Shown: positions 41,929 through 51,440, counted from the first letter of the stretch. The stretch is 64,000 nt of DNA from Candidatus Corynebacterium gallistercoris (GCA_019114175.1 DXFZ01000111.1:1-64000), one strand, 5' to 3'. Notes: generated from the sequence alone by a model not told the origin. Numbers and translations are program-made.

Positions 41929-42117
41929 TTAGGCGAAGTTCTCCACGATCTTCTCATTGAAGGCAGGCAGATCCTTCGGGGTGCGGGAGCTGATCAGCTT
42001 CTGATCCACCACGACTTCCTCATCCACCCAGGTGGCGCCAGCGTTGCGCAGGTCCGTCTTCAGGGAGGGGTAGGAGGTCATGGTCTTGCCCTTCACCACG
42101 TCCACATCGGCGAGCAA
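41929..42117 (-). pseudogene. C-terminal remnant of DJ-1/PfpI family protein
   Basis: [55 protein letters not shown]. Confidence 0.8.
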
Positions 42118-42122
42118 CCACA

Positions 42123-42329
42123 TTAGCAATAGTCATCTAGTGTTTCTGCTATCAGCATTGCTTCAATAGCAACTTGGTTGATCACGGCTTGCATAGCAAT
42201 CTTGTCATCTTCTGTCATGGTTCGATCGAATTTCTCACCCTGCTCCTTTCGCTGATCGACTTTCCCGAACAGAGTTCTGGAAAAAATCCGCCGATCATCT
42301 GCGTTATCTAAGTTATTAATAATAGCCAT
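42123..42329 (-). CDS. Small protein (68 aa), unknown
   Basis: Good upstream purine-rich RBS (agagaggaaaag); stop overlaps ATG of the PfpI remnant (TAATG). Confidence 0.5.
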   Translation of the reverse strand: MAIINNLDNADDRRIFSRTLFGKVDQRKEQGEKFDRTMTEDDKIAMQAVINQVAIEAMLIAETLDDYC

Positions 42330-42696
42330 AATTAATTCTTTTCCTCTCTTTACCAGACAAACTTGGCAATCATCCTGCGATGTAGCCGGTCAATGGCTTC
42401 TAGTGTAACCACACCATACACTCGATATGTCCATTCCACCCCGTTTTTCGAACTTTTAATCGAACTAGGTCAGTAGTCGGGATTCTTGGATCGCTTGCGT
42501 TTTCGCTCAACTCCTTCGAAGATACCTCGGTTTGCTGGTGGAGCCCACTCTAGCAGCAAATTTCGCCCTCCCCCTGAGCTAAGTTAACCAATAAGCAATC
42601 AGCGGGGGCGATCGTAGCCCCCAACGTCACCTAAATGGATTATAGGTTCTAACTTCATGCGCCGAGCATGTCTCGTTGGCGATTCTCGAACCTTGA

Positions 42697-42897
42697 TTAC
42701 GGTAATCCATCACCTGCATCTAGGTAGCCTTCGGCTAAACCATCGCGAGTATTGATTAAAGTCCGTTGAAACGTGTCCTTGTCTGACATCTTGGTGAACT
42801 TCTCCCCAGGCTTGGTTTTTCCAGGCGTCCGGTAGTAGGGCTGGAGGCGCTGTCCGATCTGGACATGAAGACTCCGGGTGTCCTTGCCGTTAGTCAC
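42697..42897 (-). CDS. Small protein (66 aa), unknown
   Basis: GTG start with gagga upstream; shares GEKF..M[TS][ED] pattern with the 68-aa ORF. Confidence 0.4.
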   Translation of the reverse strand: MTNGKDTRSLHVQIGQRLQPYYRTPGKTKPGEKFTKMSDKDTFQRTLINTRDGLAEGYLDAGDGLP

Positions 42898-43011
42898 AGT
42901 GTCCTCAGACTCCGTTCTAAGCGCTCATGCACGTGTCACTGGCTTGTTCTTTTGGGAACAAGTATCTCACGGTGAGGAATATCACGGTGCAGAATACGGA
43001 TAGTCACGCTG

Positions 43012-43124
43012 ACCTTCACGTCAGCACCCGCAGCTTTCACGGCTGCCACAGGGCTCGTCAGCTCAGAGTCTTCAAATCCGTCCGTGGAGAGCACGGCAAT
43101 CGTCTTTCGAGTCAAGGCAGTCAT
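43012..43124 (-). pseudogene. N-terminal remnant of DJ-1/PfpI family protein
   Basis: MTALTRKTIAVLSTDGFEDSELTSPVAAVKAAGADVKV then non-homologous tail. Confidence 0.75.
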
Positions 43125-43235
43125 ATACGTGTCCTTGAAATCTTCACGCATTCAGGTTCTCCACTCACCCTAGACACGGTGGACGGGTACCCGTTGTGAA
43201 ACACCCGGGACGAGGAGTGGGGGCTGGGGAGTGAC

Positions 43236-43257
43236 AGTGGCGTCGCCTCCCAAAAAA
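43236..43257 (+). repeat. Dispersed element, intergenic
   Basis: agtggcgtcgcctcccaaaaaa. Confidence 0.9.
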
Positions 43258-43280
43258 TGCGACGGGAGTATGAACCGGGG

Positions 43281-43338
43281 CAAACAGGATTGTGACGGGG
43301 CCAAACAGGATTGTGAGGGGAGCAAACAGGGGTGAAAG
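43281..43338. repeat. 21-bp tandem repeat, ~2.7 copies
   Basis: caaacaggattgtga-cggggc / caaacaggattgtga-ggggag / caaacaggggtgaaag. Confidence 0.8.
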
Positions 43339-43498
43339 TTTGGGATGAAAGAGGTAAGTCATGTGAAATGCGCGGAGCTTTGAGCTAACGTTGCTAACAC
43401 TGACTTATCAGGCGCAACACCGGCGCCGCACGCGCGTAACGACCCCTCAGCGGGGGTCGATTGTGACAACGCTGATTAAACCAAAGTGGAGAAATGAC

Positions 43499-44329
43499 AT
43501 GCTGAAGAAACTTGCCCGCACCCTCGTGGCCGCCGCAGCCACCACCGCAGCCGTGGTCACCATGGCCCCCGCCGCGCAGGCAGCGCCCGGCAACTCCGTT
43601 GTGCTGGGAGATTCGCTGGCTGCCAACCCGACTATCGTGGACTACGTTGCAGGCAAGTTCAGCATGGCCATCCCAGGCGCGCGCGTCAACCCGCTGGGCT
43701 GCGGAACCGACTACCGCCTGTCCGGCTCCATCGGCGCAGCTAACGGCACCGAAGTTGCGGACTACACCTGTGCAGGCGCCTCCTACCGCACCGGTGGCAT
43801 CCACATGATCGACCAGGTACGCCGTGCTCACCGCGATGGAGCCCTGGATGCAGGTACGCGCGAGGTCGTGCTGTTCTCTGGCGCGAATGACACCTACCCC
43901 TACATGATCAACGACCGCATGCCGGTGCCGCAGATCCGCGAGCAGCTGAAGGTCGCCATCCGGGACGCCGTGAACGAGGCTCGCCGCCTCGCTCCGAACG
44001 CGAAGATCAAGGTGGTCGGCTACCCCACCATCTCCAACCCAGATGGTCGCGTGTGCCTGCTGAACGTCATCCCCGGCCAGCCGACCGTGGACGTGCTGTT
44101 CAACATCCGCGAGGTTGAGGACGCCCTGCAGTGGGCAGCCGTGGACGCCGCAGCTGAGACCGGCGCACAATTCGTGGATCTGAAGCCGTTGTCTGCAGGC
44201 CACGGCATGTGCTCCAACGACCGGTGGATAGCAGGCGTGATTGACACGACCTCCGGGCCGCGTAACCTGATCCTGCACATGACTGACGCTGGCCTGAACG
44301 CTGTGGGCGAGCACATCGGGCGGGCGTAA
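43499..44329 (+). CDS. Secreted SGNH/GDSL hydrolase
   Basis: Signal peptide MLKKLARTLVAAAATTAAVVTMAPAAQAA; VVLGDSLAANP; VVLFSGANDT. Confidence 0.88.
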   Translation: MLKKLARTLVAAAATTAAVVTMAPAAQAAPGNSVVLGDSLAANPTIVDYVAGKFSMAIPGARVNPLGCGTDYRLSGSIGAANGTEVADYTCAGASYRTGGIHMIDQVRRAHRDGALDAGTREVVLFSGANDTYPYMINDRMPVPQIREQLKVAIRDAVNEARRLAPNAKIKVVGYPTISNPDGRVCLLNVIPGQPTVDVLFNIREVEDALQWAAVDAAAETGAQFVDLKPLSAGHGMCSNDRWIAGVIDTTSGPRNLILHMTDAGLNAVGEHIGRA

Positions 44330-44441
44330 ACCTCCCAGCGCTCTCCGCCGCTGCTCCGTAACCCTGCGGCTGCCTTGCTTCCCCGCGCTGCGCCGCTTCG
44401 TGCGCACCTCACCGCGGTTTCACTGCGCCGCTGAAATTTAC

Positions 44442-44489
44442 TACGCTCAAAAGTCGCTGATCTTTAAGAAATCCCGGATTTTGAGCGTA
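44442..44489 (+). repeat. 11-bp perfect inverted repeat, 26-nt spacer, followed by T6
   Basis: tacgctcaaaa ... ttttgagcgta-c-tttttt. Confidence 0.7.
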
Positions 44490-44543
44490 CTTTTTTCGCT
44501 GCCCCATCGACACGCGCATCCGAAGCCTTGACACCGAACAACT

Positions 44544-44562
44544 GGATCCGGAATCCGGATCC
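44544..44562. promoter_or_regulatory. 19-bp palindrome GGATCCGG-AAT-CCGGATCC, copy 1
   Basis: Identical sequence repeated at 44742. Confidence 0.55.
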
Positions 44563-44607
44563 ACGAAGGATCAACCAATCGATTTCACACCCATTGCATT
44601 CACCAAT

Positions 44608-46191
44608 GTGAGCTTCTCCTACGGCCCCACCCCTGTGCTGGAGAACGTCACCTTCACCTGCTCCGCCGGTGAAAGGTTGTGCATCATCGGCCCCAATGGC
44701 GCTGGGAAGTCCACGCTCCTGCGCCTTGCCACGGGCCGGCTGGATCCGGAATCCGGATCCGTCACCGCAGTTGCCGCTGGTGCTGCCACACCATGGAATG
44801 GAGAGGGGACGGTGGCTGATGCGGTTGGCGTCGCACTAAAAAACGACCGAACCACCATCCGCGAGTTCGAGGCCGCAACCGAAGCCCTCGCCACCGGCAC
44901 CGCCGACCCCACCAGCTACGACCAGCTGCTAACCGCCATGAACGCCCGCGACCTCTGGAGCCTCGACGCGCGTATCCAGCACACCCTGGCGGGCCTCGAG
45001 CTGGCACACATTCCGCAGGAAAGGCCCGTAACCAGCCTCTCCCCCGGCCAGCAAGGCCGCCTGCGCCTGGCGCTGCTCCTGCTGGCCTCCCCAGACCACC
45101 TGGTGCTGGACGAACCCACGAACCACCTGGATGCGCACAGCCGCCGCTTCCTCATTGACACGCTGCTGGCCTTCGAAGGGCCCGTGCTGTTCACCAGCCA
45201 TGACCGTGATTTCATCGAGCGCACAGCGACCGCCCTCGTGGATCTGGACACGGCGGCGTGGGACGCGCTGACCCTGGCGCGCGGGAATGGCCCCGCTGCG
45301 GGCGAGCGCCCCAACGGGGTGCACGTCACCAAGGGTGCCTACAGCGATTACCTCACCGCGAAGGCGGAGGCGCGCGCAACCCACGCCGCGATCCACGCCC
45401 AGCAGCAGGCCAGCAAGTCCAGCCTGCGGCAGCACCAGCGGGAATCGGAGGTCGTGGGGCACAAGGATTTCGCCCCACGAACGGAGACGAAGATCGCGCA
45501 GAAGTTCTACGCGGATCGCGCGCAGGCGGTCTCCACGAGACGGAAGAATGATGACGCCAAGCGCTTAGAAGACCTCGCGAAGGTCGAGGTGCGCAAGCCA
45601 CGGGAGGAAAACGTGACCATTGCGCTGCCAGCTCCTGAGGCGCAGCCGGTGGGCGTGGTCTTCTCCGCCCGTGGGTTGGGCGCGGAGGGGCGCTTGTCGC
45701 CGGTGGATCTGGAGATCCACTCGGGCGATCACGTGCTGGTCACGGGCGCGAACGGCGCGGGCAAGTCCACATTGCTGCGGCTGCTTGCGGGTGAGGAGAT
45801 TCCTGGTTCTTATGGGGCGACGCCGCCCCCACCTCAACACCTCGCTTTCGTGCAGCAGGACTTACCGGGTACGGCGGGTGAGGATGCTGAGGAGCCGTGG
45901 TGGGCTGGTGGCATCGGCGAGACTGGGAAGGGTTTCCTGCACCCCCGTTTCTGGGTGACTCCGTTGCGTGAGCTTTCGAATGGCAACAAGCGGCGTGCGC
46001 AACTGGCAGCTGCATTCGCTGCCTGCCCCGCGGTGCTGCTCTTCGATGAGCCGACGAACTACCTCGACGTAGAAACCATTGAATCCTTGGAGGCGGCGCT
46101 CAAGGACTGGCCGGGTACAGTGGTCATGGTGTCCCACGACCAGTGGCTCATCGACCGCTGGCCCGGAAAGCGCCTGGAGCTGACATCGTAG
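44608..46191 (+). CDS. ABC-F family ATPase (true start probably a little upstream)
   Basis: Two NBDs (GPNGAGKST, GANGAGKST) without TMDs; frame open upstream (DQPIDFTPIAFTNVSFSYG). Confidence 0.88.
   Translation: MSFSYGPTPVLENVTFTCSAGERLCIIGPNGAGKSTLLRLATGRLDPESGSVTAVAAGAATPWNGEGTVADAVGVALKNDRTTIREFEAATEALATGTADPTSYDQLLTAMNARDLWSLDARIQHTLAGLELAHIPQERPVTSLSPGQQGRLRLALLLLASPDHLVLDEPTNHLDAHSRRFLIDTLLAFEGPVLFTSHDRDFIERTATALVDLDTAAWDALTLARGNGPAAGERPNGVHVTKGAYSDYLTAKAEARATHAAIHAQQQASKSSLRQHQRESEVVGHKDFAPRTETKIAQKFYADRAQAVSTRRKNDDAKRLEDLAKVEVRKPREENVTIALPAPEAQPVGVVFSARGLGAEGRLSPVDLEIHSGDHVLVTGANGAGKSTLLRLLAGEEIPGSYGATPPPPQHLAFVQQDLPGTAGEDAEEPWWAGGIGETGKGFLHPRFWVTPLRELSNGNKRRAQLAAAFAACPAVLLFDEPTNYLDVETIESLEAALKDWPGTVVMVSHDQWLIDRWPGKRLELTS
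44742..44760. repeat. 19-bp palindrome copy 2, inside ABC-F ORF
   Basis: ggatccggaatccggatcc, encodes DPESGS. Confidence 0.75.
44823..44843 (+). repeat. Dispersed element
   Basis: ggttggcgtcgcactaaaaaa. Confidence 0.8.
45807..45827 (-). repeat. Dispersed element
   Basis: ttcttatggggcgacgccgcc. Confidence 0.75.
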
Positions 46192-46248
46192 TTTTCTGTT
46201 GGCACGGCGAGTCCCTGCCCTCCTCGTCCCCCCGAACCCCACGTAAAA

Positions 46249-46300
46249 AGTACGAACTTGCAGCTCTAGAACGGCACGTTTTCCGATGCAAGTGTGTACT
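46249..46300. repeat. Imperfect inverted repeat downstream of the ABC-F gene
   Basis: agtacgaacttgca / tgcaagtgtgtact, 2 mismatches. Confidence 0.6.
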
Positions 46301-46384
46301 AAAACCAGCCACGGCCGGCCAGAGGTTCCTCGCCGCCACACTTTAGCGGCGGTGCCCCTTTGCCCGAGGATCGGACTTTCGTAT

Positions 46385-47479
46385 TTAGACGTTGAACTTG
46401 AACTCCACCACGTCGCCGTCAGCCATGACGTATTCCTTGCCCTCCTGGCGCACCTTGCCAGCAGAGCGGGCCTCCGCCATGGAACCCAGCGCATCCAGGT
46501 CATCGAAGGCCACGATCTCGGCCTTGATGAAGCCGCGCTCGAAGTCCGTGTGGATCACGCCCGCAGCCTGGGGCGCGGTGGAGCCCTGCTTGATGGTCCA
46601 CGCGCGGGACTCCTTCGGGCCAGCGGTCAGGTAGGTTTGCAGGCCCAGGGTGGCGAAACCGGCCTTGGCCAGCGTCTGCAGGCCGGGCTCCGTTTGTCCC
46701 ACGGATTCCAGGAGCTCCGCGGCCTCGTCCTCATCCAGTTCCAACAGCTCCGCCTCGGTGGCGGCATCCAAGAACACGCAATCGGCCGGTGCCACGAGGG
46801 AACGGAGCTGATCCTTGGCGGCGTCGTCGGTCAAAATAGATTCATCAGAGTTGAAGACGTACAGGAACGGCTTAGCTGTAAGGAAGTGCAGGTCACGCAC
46901 CGTAGCCAGCTCGATCTCCCCCTGCTTCGCCGCGGAGAACAGCGTGCGTCCATCCTCCAGGATCGCCTGGGCCTTCTTCGCGCCCTCCACCTGCTCGGCC
47001 AGGTCCTTATTCTTACGCGCCTCCTTCTCCAAGCGTGGCAGGGCCTTTTCCACGGTCTGCAGGTCGGCCAGGATGAGCTCGGTCTCAATGACGGAAATGT
47101 CAGAAGCAGGGTCCACCTTGCCGTCCACGTGGATAACGTTGTCATCGCTAAAGGCGCGAACCACCTGGCAGATCGCGTCCGCCTCGCGGATATTGGCCAG
47201 GAAGGCGTTGCCCATACCCTCGCCATCGGAGGCGCCCTTCACGATGCCCGCGATGTCCACGAAAGACACCGTGGCGGGCAGGATCCGCTCCGAGCCGAAG
47301 ATCTCCGCCAAACGATTCAGGCGAGGATCCGGCAACTCCACCAAACCCACGTTGGGCTCGATGGTGGCGAACGGGTAGTTGGCAGCCAGCACGTCATTGC
47401 GGGTCAAGGCATTGAACAGGGTGGACTTGCCAACGTTGGGCAAACCGACGATTCCGAGTGTAAGAGTCACACCACGCAT
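46385..47479 (-). CDS. ychF: Redox-regulated GTPase/ATPase YchF
   Basis: LTLGIVGLPNVGKSTLFNALTRNDVLAANYPFATIEPNVG. Confidence 0.96.
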   Translation of the reverse strand: MRGVTLTLGIVGLPNVGKSTLFNALTRNDVLAANYPFATIEPNVGLVELPDPRLNRLAEIFGSERILPATVSFVDIAGIVKGASDGEGMGNAFLANIREADAICQVVRAFSDDNVIHVDGKVDPASDISVIETELILADLQTVEKALPRLEKEARKNKDLAEQVEGAKKAQAILEDGRTLFSAAKQGEIELATVRDLHFLTAKPFLYVFNSDESILTDDAAKDQLRSLVAPADCVFLDAATEAELLELDEDEAAELLESVGQTEPGLQTLAKAGFATLGLQTYLTAGPKESRAWTIKQGSTAPQAAGVIHTDFERGFIKAEIVAFDDLDALGSMAEARSAGKVRQEGKEYVMADGDVVEFKFNV

Positions 47480-47878
47480 CCTATCGTTTTCCACCCCAGC
47501 CACTGCAAACACCCCGCAGACACCCGGCGCGGGACTTGGCGCGGCCCCCGGCGCGAATCCAGGGCGAGCGCCACAAACGTCCCGCGCGGATCTTGACGCG
47601 TTCCCAGCCCCCAGCACTAAAGCTGTCCAAATATCGCTATATTTTTGTGATCCACCCCATAATCGCCCCCATCCCCCGTCTCAAAACTGATCCGCCTGCA
47701 CACTGCCACTACCCCCGCTACCCATAAAATTGAGCCAATGGACAACCGGCACAAAAGCTCCTACAATTTTGCCGCCAAATGCCCACACCGGCCGTAGGGT
47801 AATCCCAACCCCGCGGGAAATATGACACCCATCACACTTCCCGTCGGTACAACTGCACCCCAAGGAAGTGACCCTTCT

Positions 47879-49582
47879 ATGACAAGCTCAAACTCCCCCG
47901 CCGCCGCTGCCAGCGCAGCAGCCAGCGCCACCTCCGGCCACCGCGAAACCTTCAACACGCGCATCGTGTTCCTCATGGCCGCCATCGGCTCCGCCGTGGG
48001 CCTCGGCAACATCTGGCGTTTCCCCTACGTGGCCTATGAAAACGGCGGCGGCGCCTTCCTTATCCCCTACCTCGTCGCCCTACTCACCGCTGGCATCCCC
48101 CTCCTGTGGTTTGACCTAGCACTCGGCCACCGCTTCCGCGGCTCCGCCCCCTTGGCCTACCGCCGCATGAACCGCAAGGCAGAGCCCATCGGCTGGATCA
48201 AGGTCGGCGTGAACTTCTTCATCGCCGTCTACTACCCCGCCATCATCGCCTGGGCCGGCCTCTACACGTGGAAGTCCGCCTCCAAGGCGTGGGGCGATGA
48301 CCCCGCCACCTATTTCTCCGTGGACTTCCTCCGCGCCGATGACTCCTCCATCTGGTCCGGGAACTTAGTGGCTCCCGTCCTCGGCGTCATGATTGCCGTC
48401 TGGGTCATCTGCATCGCCGTGCTCGCGACCAGCATCAACAAGGGCATCGGCCGGGTCACCCTTTACTTCGTACCCGTGCTGATCACCCTCTTCGGAGTCA
48501 TCGTCATCCGCGCCCTCTTCCTCGATGGCGCTACCGAGGGCCTCAACGCCTTCTTCACCCCGAACTGGGAGGTCCTCAAGGACACTTCCGTGTGGATCTC
48601 CGCCTACGGCCAGATCTTCTTCTCCCTCTCCGTGGGCTTCGGCATCATGATGACCTACGCCTCCTACCTCAAGCCCCGCACCAACCTCACGGGCATGGGC
48701 ATGGTCACCGCCTTCGCGAACTCCTCCTTCGAGGTCCTGGCCGGCATCGGCGTGTTCGCCACTCTGGGCTTCATGGCGGTCCAGTCGGGCGTCCCCGTCA
48801 CGGAGGTCGCATCCGGCGGCATCGGCCTAGCATTCATCGCCTTCCCCACGATAATCAACGAGATGCCCTTCGGCGAGGTCTTCGGTGTGCTCTTCTTCGG
48901 CTGCCTCTTCCTCGCCGGCATCACCTCCTTCATCTCCGTCATGGAGGTCGTCACCTCCGCCGTCCGGGAGAAGCTGCACATGTCCCGCGCGAAGGCCGCG
49001 CTCATCGTCGGCTCCTCCATGTCCGTGCTCTCCACGCTCATGTTCTCCACCACCACCGGTCTGATGACGCTGGACATCATGGACAAGTTCACCAACAACG
49101 TGGGCATTGTCTCCTGCGCCATCATCAGCACCCTCGTGGTTGGTTGGATTTTGGGGCGACGGCGCGAAGTCTCCCAGCACCTTAACGCCGTTTCCCGTGT
49201 GAAGGTGGGCCCGTTGTGGCAGACCAGCGTCTTCGCTCTGACACCGGGTGTCCTTATCTTCTTCCTGCTGGGCGAGCTTCACACTCTCATCAACGAGCCT
49301 TACGGTGGCTACGCTGCGGACAGCGTGTTCGTCTACGGCTGGCTCATCCTGCTGCTCATCCTTGGCGCCGCGGTGCTGTGGACGTTCGTCCCCTACCCCA
49401 GCTCCGTCTGCGTCTCCGGTTTGCCTGGCACTGACTACGGTGTGCCATCCAAGGGCCGTGCAAAGGGAGTGCCGAACCCCCTGGCGGCGGGAGCGGCGGT
49501 GGCGCAGCGGATGCGGCAGCGGCGTCGCCCCCAAGAAAACGGGGGTGAACGTGCCAAGAAAAAATCAGAGGCAAATATGTGA
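47879..49582 (+). CDS. SNF-family sodium-dependent transporter (copy 1)
   Basis: NTRIVFLMAAIGSAVGLGNIWRFPYVAYENGGGAFLIPYL. Confidence 0.93.
   Translation: MTSSNSPAAAASAAASATSGHRETFNTRIVFLMAAIGSAVGLGNIWRFPYVAYENGGGAFLIPYLVALLTAGIPLLWFDLALGHRFRGSAPLAYRRMNRKAEPIGWIKVGVNFFIAVYYPAIIAWAGLYTWKSASKAWGDDPATYFSVDFLRADDSSIWSGNLVAPVLGVMIAVWVICIAVLATSINKGIGRVTLYFVPVLITLFGVIVIRALFLDGATEGLNAFFTPNWEVLKDTSVWISAYGQIFFSLSVGFGIMMTYASYLKPRTNLTGMGMVTAFANSSFEVLAGIGVFATLGFMAVQSGVPVTEVASGGIGLAFIAFPTIINEMPFGEVFGVLFFGCLFLAGITSFISVMEVVTSAVREKLHMSRAKAALIVGSSMSVLSTLMFSTTTGLMTLDIMDKFTNNVGIVSCAIISTLVVGWILGRRREVSQHLNAVSRVKVGPLWQTSVFALTPGVLIFFLLGELHTLINEPYGGYAADSVFVYGWLILLLILGAAVLWTFVPYPSSVCVSGLPGTDYGVPSKGRAKGVPNPLAAGAAVAQRMRQRRRPQENGGERAKKKSEANM
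49146..49163 (-). repeat. Dispersed element, variant
   Basis: gattttggggcgacggcg. Confidence 0.5.
49517..49540 (+). repeat. Dispersed element
   Basis: cagcggcgtcgcccccaagaaaac. Confidence 0.75.
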
Positions 49583-49681
49583 AACGCCCCATAATATGCA
49601 CGCAGCGCTCTATAGTAAGTCCACCAAGTTCGTGTACCCCGCCTTGACTGACGTGGGCGGGCCGGCAGGAAGTGTGACCTC

Positions 49682-51298
49682 ATGACCGCACCAACAACAA
49701 CCCGTTCCAACCGGGATACATTCAACACCCGCCTGGTGTTCCTCATGGCAGCCATCGGTTCCGCTGTGGGCCTGGGAAACATCTGGCGCTTCCCCTACGT
49801 CGCCTACGACAACGGCGGCGGAGCGTTCCTCATCCCCTACCTCGTCGCGCTGCTGACCGCGGGTATTCCGCTGCTGTGGTTTGACCTAGCCCTGGGGCAC
49901 CGCTTCCGCGGTTCCTCCCCGCTGGTGTTCCGCCGCATGAACCGGGGCGCGGAGGCCATCGGCTGGCTGAAGGTGGGTGTGAACTTCTTCATCGCTATCT
50001 ACTACGCGGCCATCATCGCGTGGGCCGGCCTGTACACCATCAAGTCCGTGAACAAGGCCTGGGGCAGTGACACCGCCACCTATTTCATGGAGGACTTCCT
50101 CAAGGTCAATGACTCCAGCGCGTGGACCGGAGAGTTCATCGTGCCCGTGCTGGTGGTCATGATCATCGTGTGGATCATCTGCATCCTCACTTTGGCCACG
50201 AACATCAACCAGGGCATCGGCCGGATCACGATGTTCTTCGTGCCGGTGCTGACCGTGCTGTTCGCCATCATGGTGATCCGCGCACTGTTCCTGGACGGCG
50301 CCGATACCGGCTTGAACGCCTTCTTCAGCCCCGACTGGAGCGTGCTGAAGGATACCTCCGTGTGGATCGCCGCGTACGGCCAGATCTTCTTCTCCCTGTC
50401 CATCGGCTTCGGCATCATGATCACATACGCTTCCTACCTGAAGCCACGCACCAACCTGACCGGCACCGGCCTGGTGACGGCCTTCGCGAACTCCTCCTTT
50501 GAGGTTCTGGCGGGTATCGGCGTGTTCGCCACCTTGGGCTTCCTGGCCACCCAGTCCGGCGTGACCGTGGACGAGGTTGCCTCCGGCGGCATCGGCCTGG
50601 CCTTCGTAGCGTTCCCCACGATCATCAACGAGATGCCGCTGGGCGAGTTCTTCGGCGTGCTGTTCTTCGGCTCCCTGTTCCTGGCCGGCGTGACCTCCCT
50701 GATCTCCATCATGGAGGTGGTGATCTCCGGTGTTTCCGACAAGCTGAACCTGAAGCGCTCCACCGCCGCGATCTCCGTGGGCTCCATCATGGCCGTGATC
50801 TCCGTGACCCTGTTCTCCACCACCTCCGGCCTCATCACGCTGGACATCATGGACAAGTTCACCAACAACCTGGGCATCGTGTTCTGTGCCGTGACCGCAA
50901 CGCTGGTCACCGGCTGGGTACTGGGACGCCGCAACGAGATCTCCCAGCACATCAACGCCGTGTCCGCCATCCGCGTGGGTGGTCTGTGGCAGGCGTGCGT
51001 GTTCATGATCACCCCGGCCGTGCTGGTGTTCTTCCTGTTCAAGGAAGTTCACGACCTGCTGACCGAGCCTTACGAAGGCTACGCCGAGTCCACCATCTTC
51101 CTGTTCGGCTGGCTGGTGCTCATCATCATCCTGGCGGGCGCGGTGCTGTGGACCGCACTCCCCTTCCGCGGCAACCAGGTGCTGGACCGGCTGCCGAGCT
51201 CCGACTACGGCGTGCCACCGAAGGGCCGGCCTTCCGGCACCGCCAACCCGCTGGTCGCTCACGCCGCCGGCGGGGATCGGACCGAAACCGCGCCGTGA
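49682..51298 (+). CDS. metP: SNF-family sodium-dependent transporter (copy 2), MetP-like
   Basis: Strong paralogy to copy 1; followed by MetS-like small ORF. Confidence 0.85.
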   Translation: MTAPTTTRSNRDTFNTRLVFLMAAIGSAVGLGNIWRFPYVAYDNGGGAFLIPYLVALLTAGIPLLWFDLALGHRFRGSSPLVFRRMNRGAEAIGWLKVGVNFFIAIYYAAIIAWAGLYTIKSVNKAWGSDTATYFMEDFLKVNDSSAWTGEFIVPVLVVMIIVWIICILTLATNINQGIGRITMFFVPVLTVLFAIMVIRALFLDGADTGLNAFFSPDWSVLKDTSVWIAAYGQIFFSLSIGFGIMITYASYLKPRTNLTGTGLVTAFANSSFEVLAGIGVFATLGFLATQSGVTVDEVASGGIGLAFVAFPTIINEMPLGEFFGVLFFGSLFLAGVTSLISIMEVVISGVSDKLNLKRSTAAISVGSIMAVISVTLFSTTSGLITLDIMDKFTNNLGIVFCAVTATLVTGWVLGRRNEISQHINAVSAIRVGGLWQACVFMITPAVLVFFLFKEVHDLLTEPYEGYAESTIFLFGWLVLIIILAGAVLWTALPFRGNQVLDRLPSSDYGVPPKGRPSGTANPLVAHAAGGDRTETAP

Positions 51299-51440
51299 CA
51301 CGACCCTTCCCCGGCCCCCGGCCAGCCGGACACCAGCCAGCCGCAGCCAGCCGCCCGAGCGAACTTTCCAACCTTTTCCCTTCTCCCACTCCCACTCACT
51401 ACCCCCTACTCCCACTCACTTACCAAGGAGCTGATCTGAA

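Larger units (their letters stand above)
42118..43011. other. AT-richer insert interrupting the DJ-1/PfpI gene
   Basis: Composition shift relative to flanks; lies between N- and C-terminal halves of one gene. Confidence 0.65.

Noticed and set aside
43165-43362. 65-aa minus-strand ORF with LFAPLTILFGPVTILFAP repeats
   Set aside because: Produced by the 21-bp tandem repeat in an intergenic region; no RBS or homology support.
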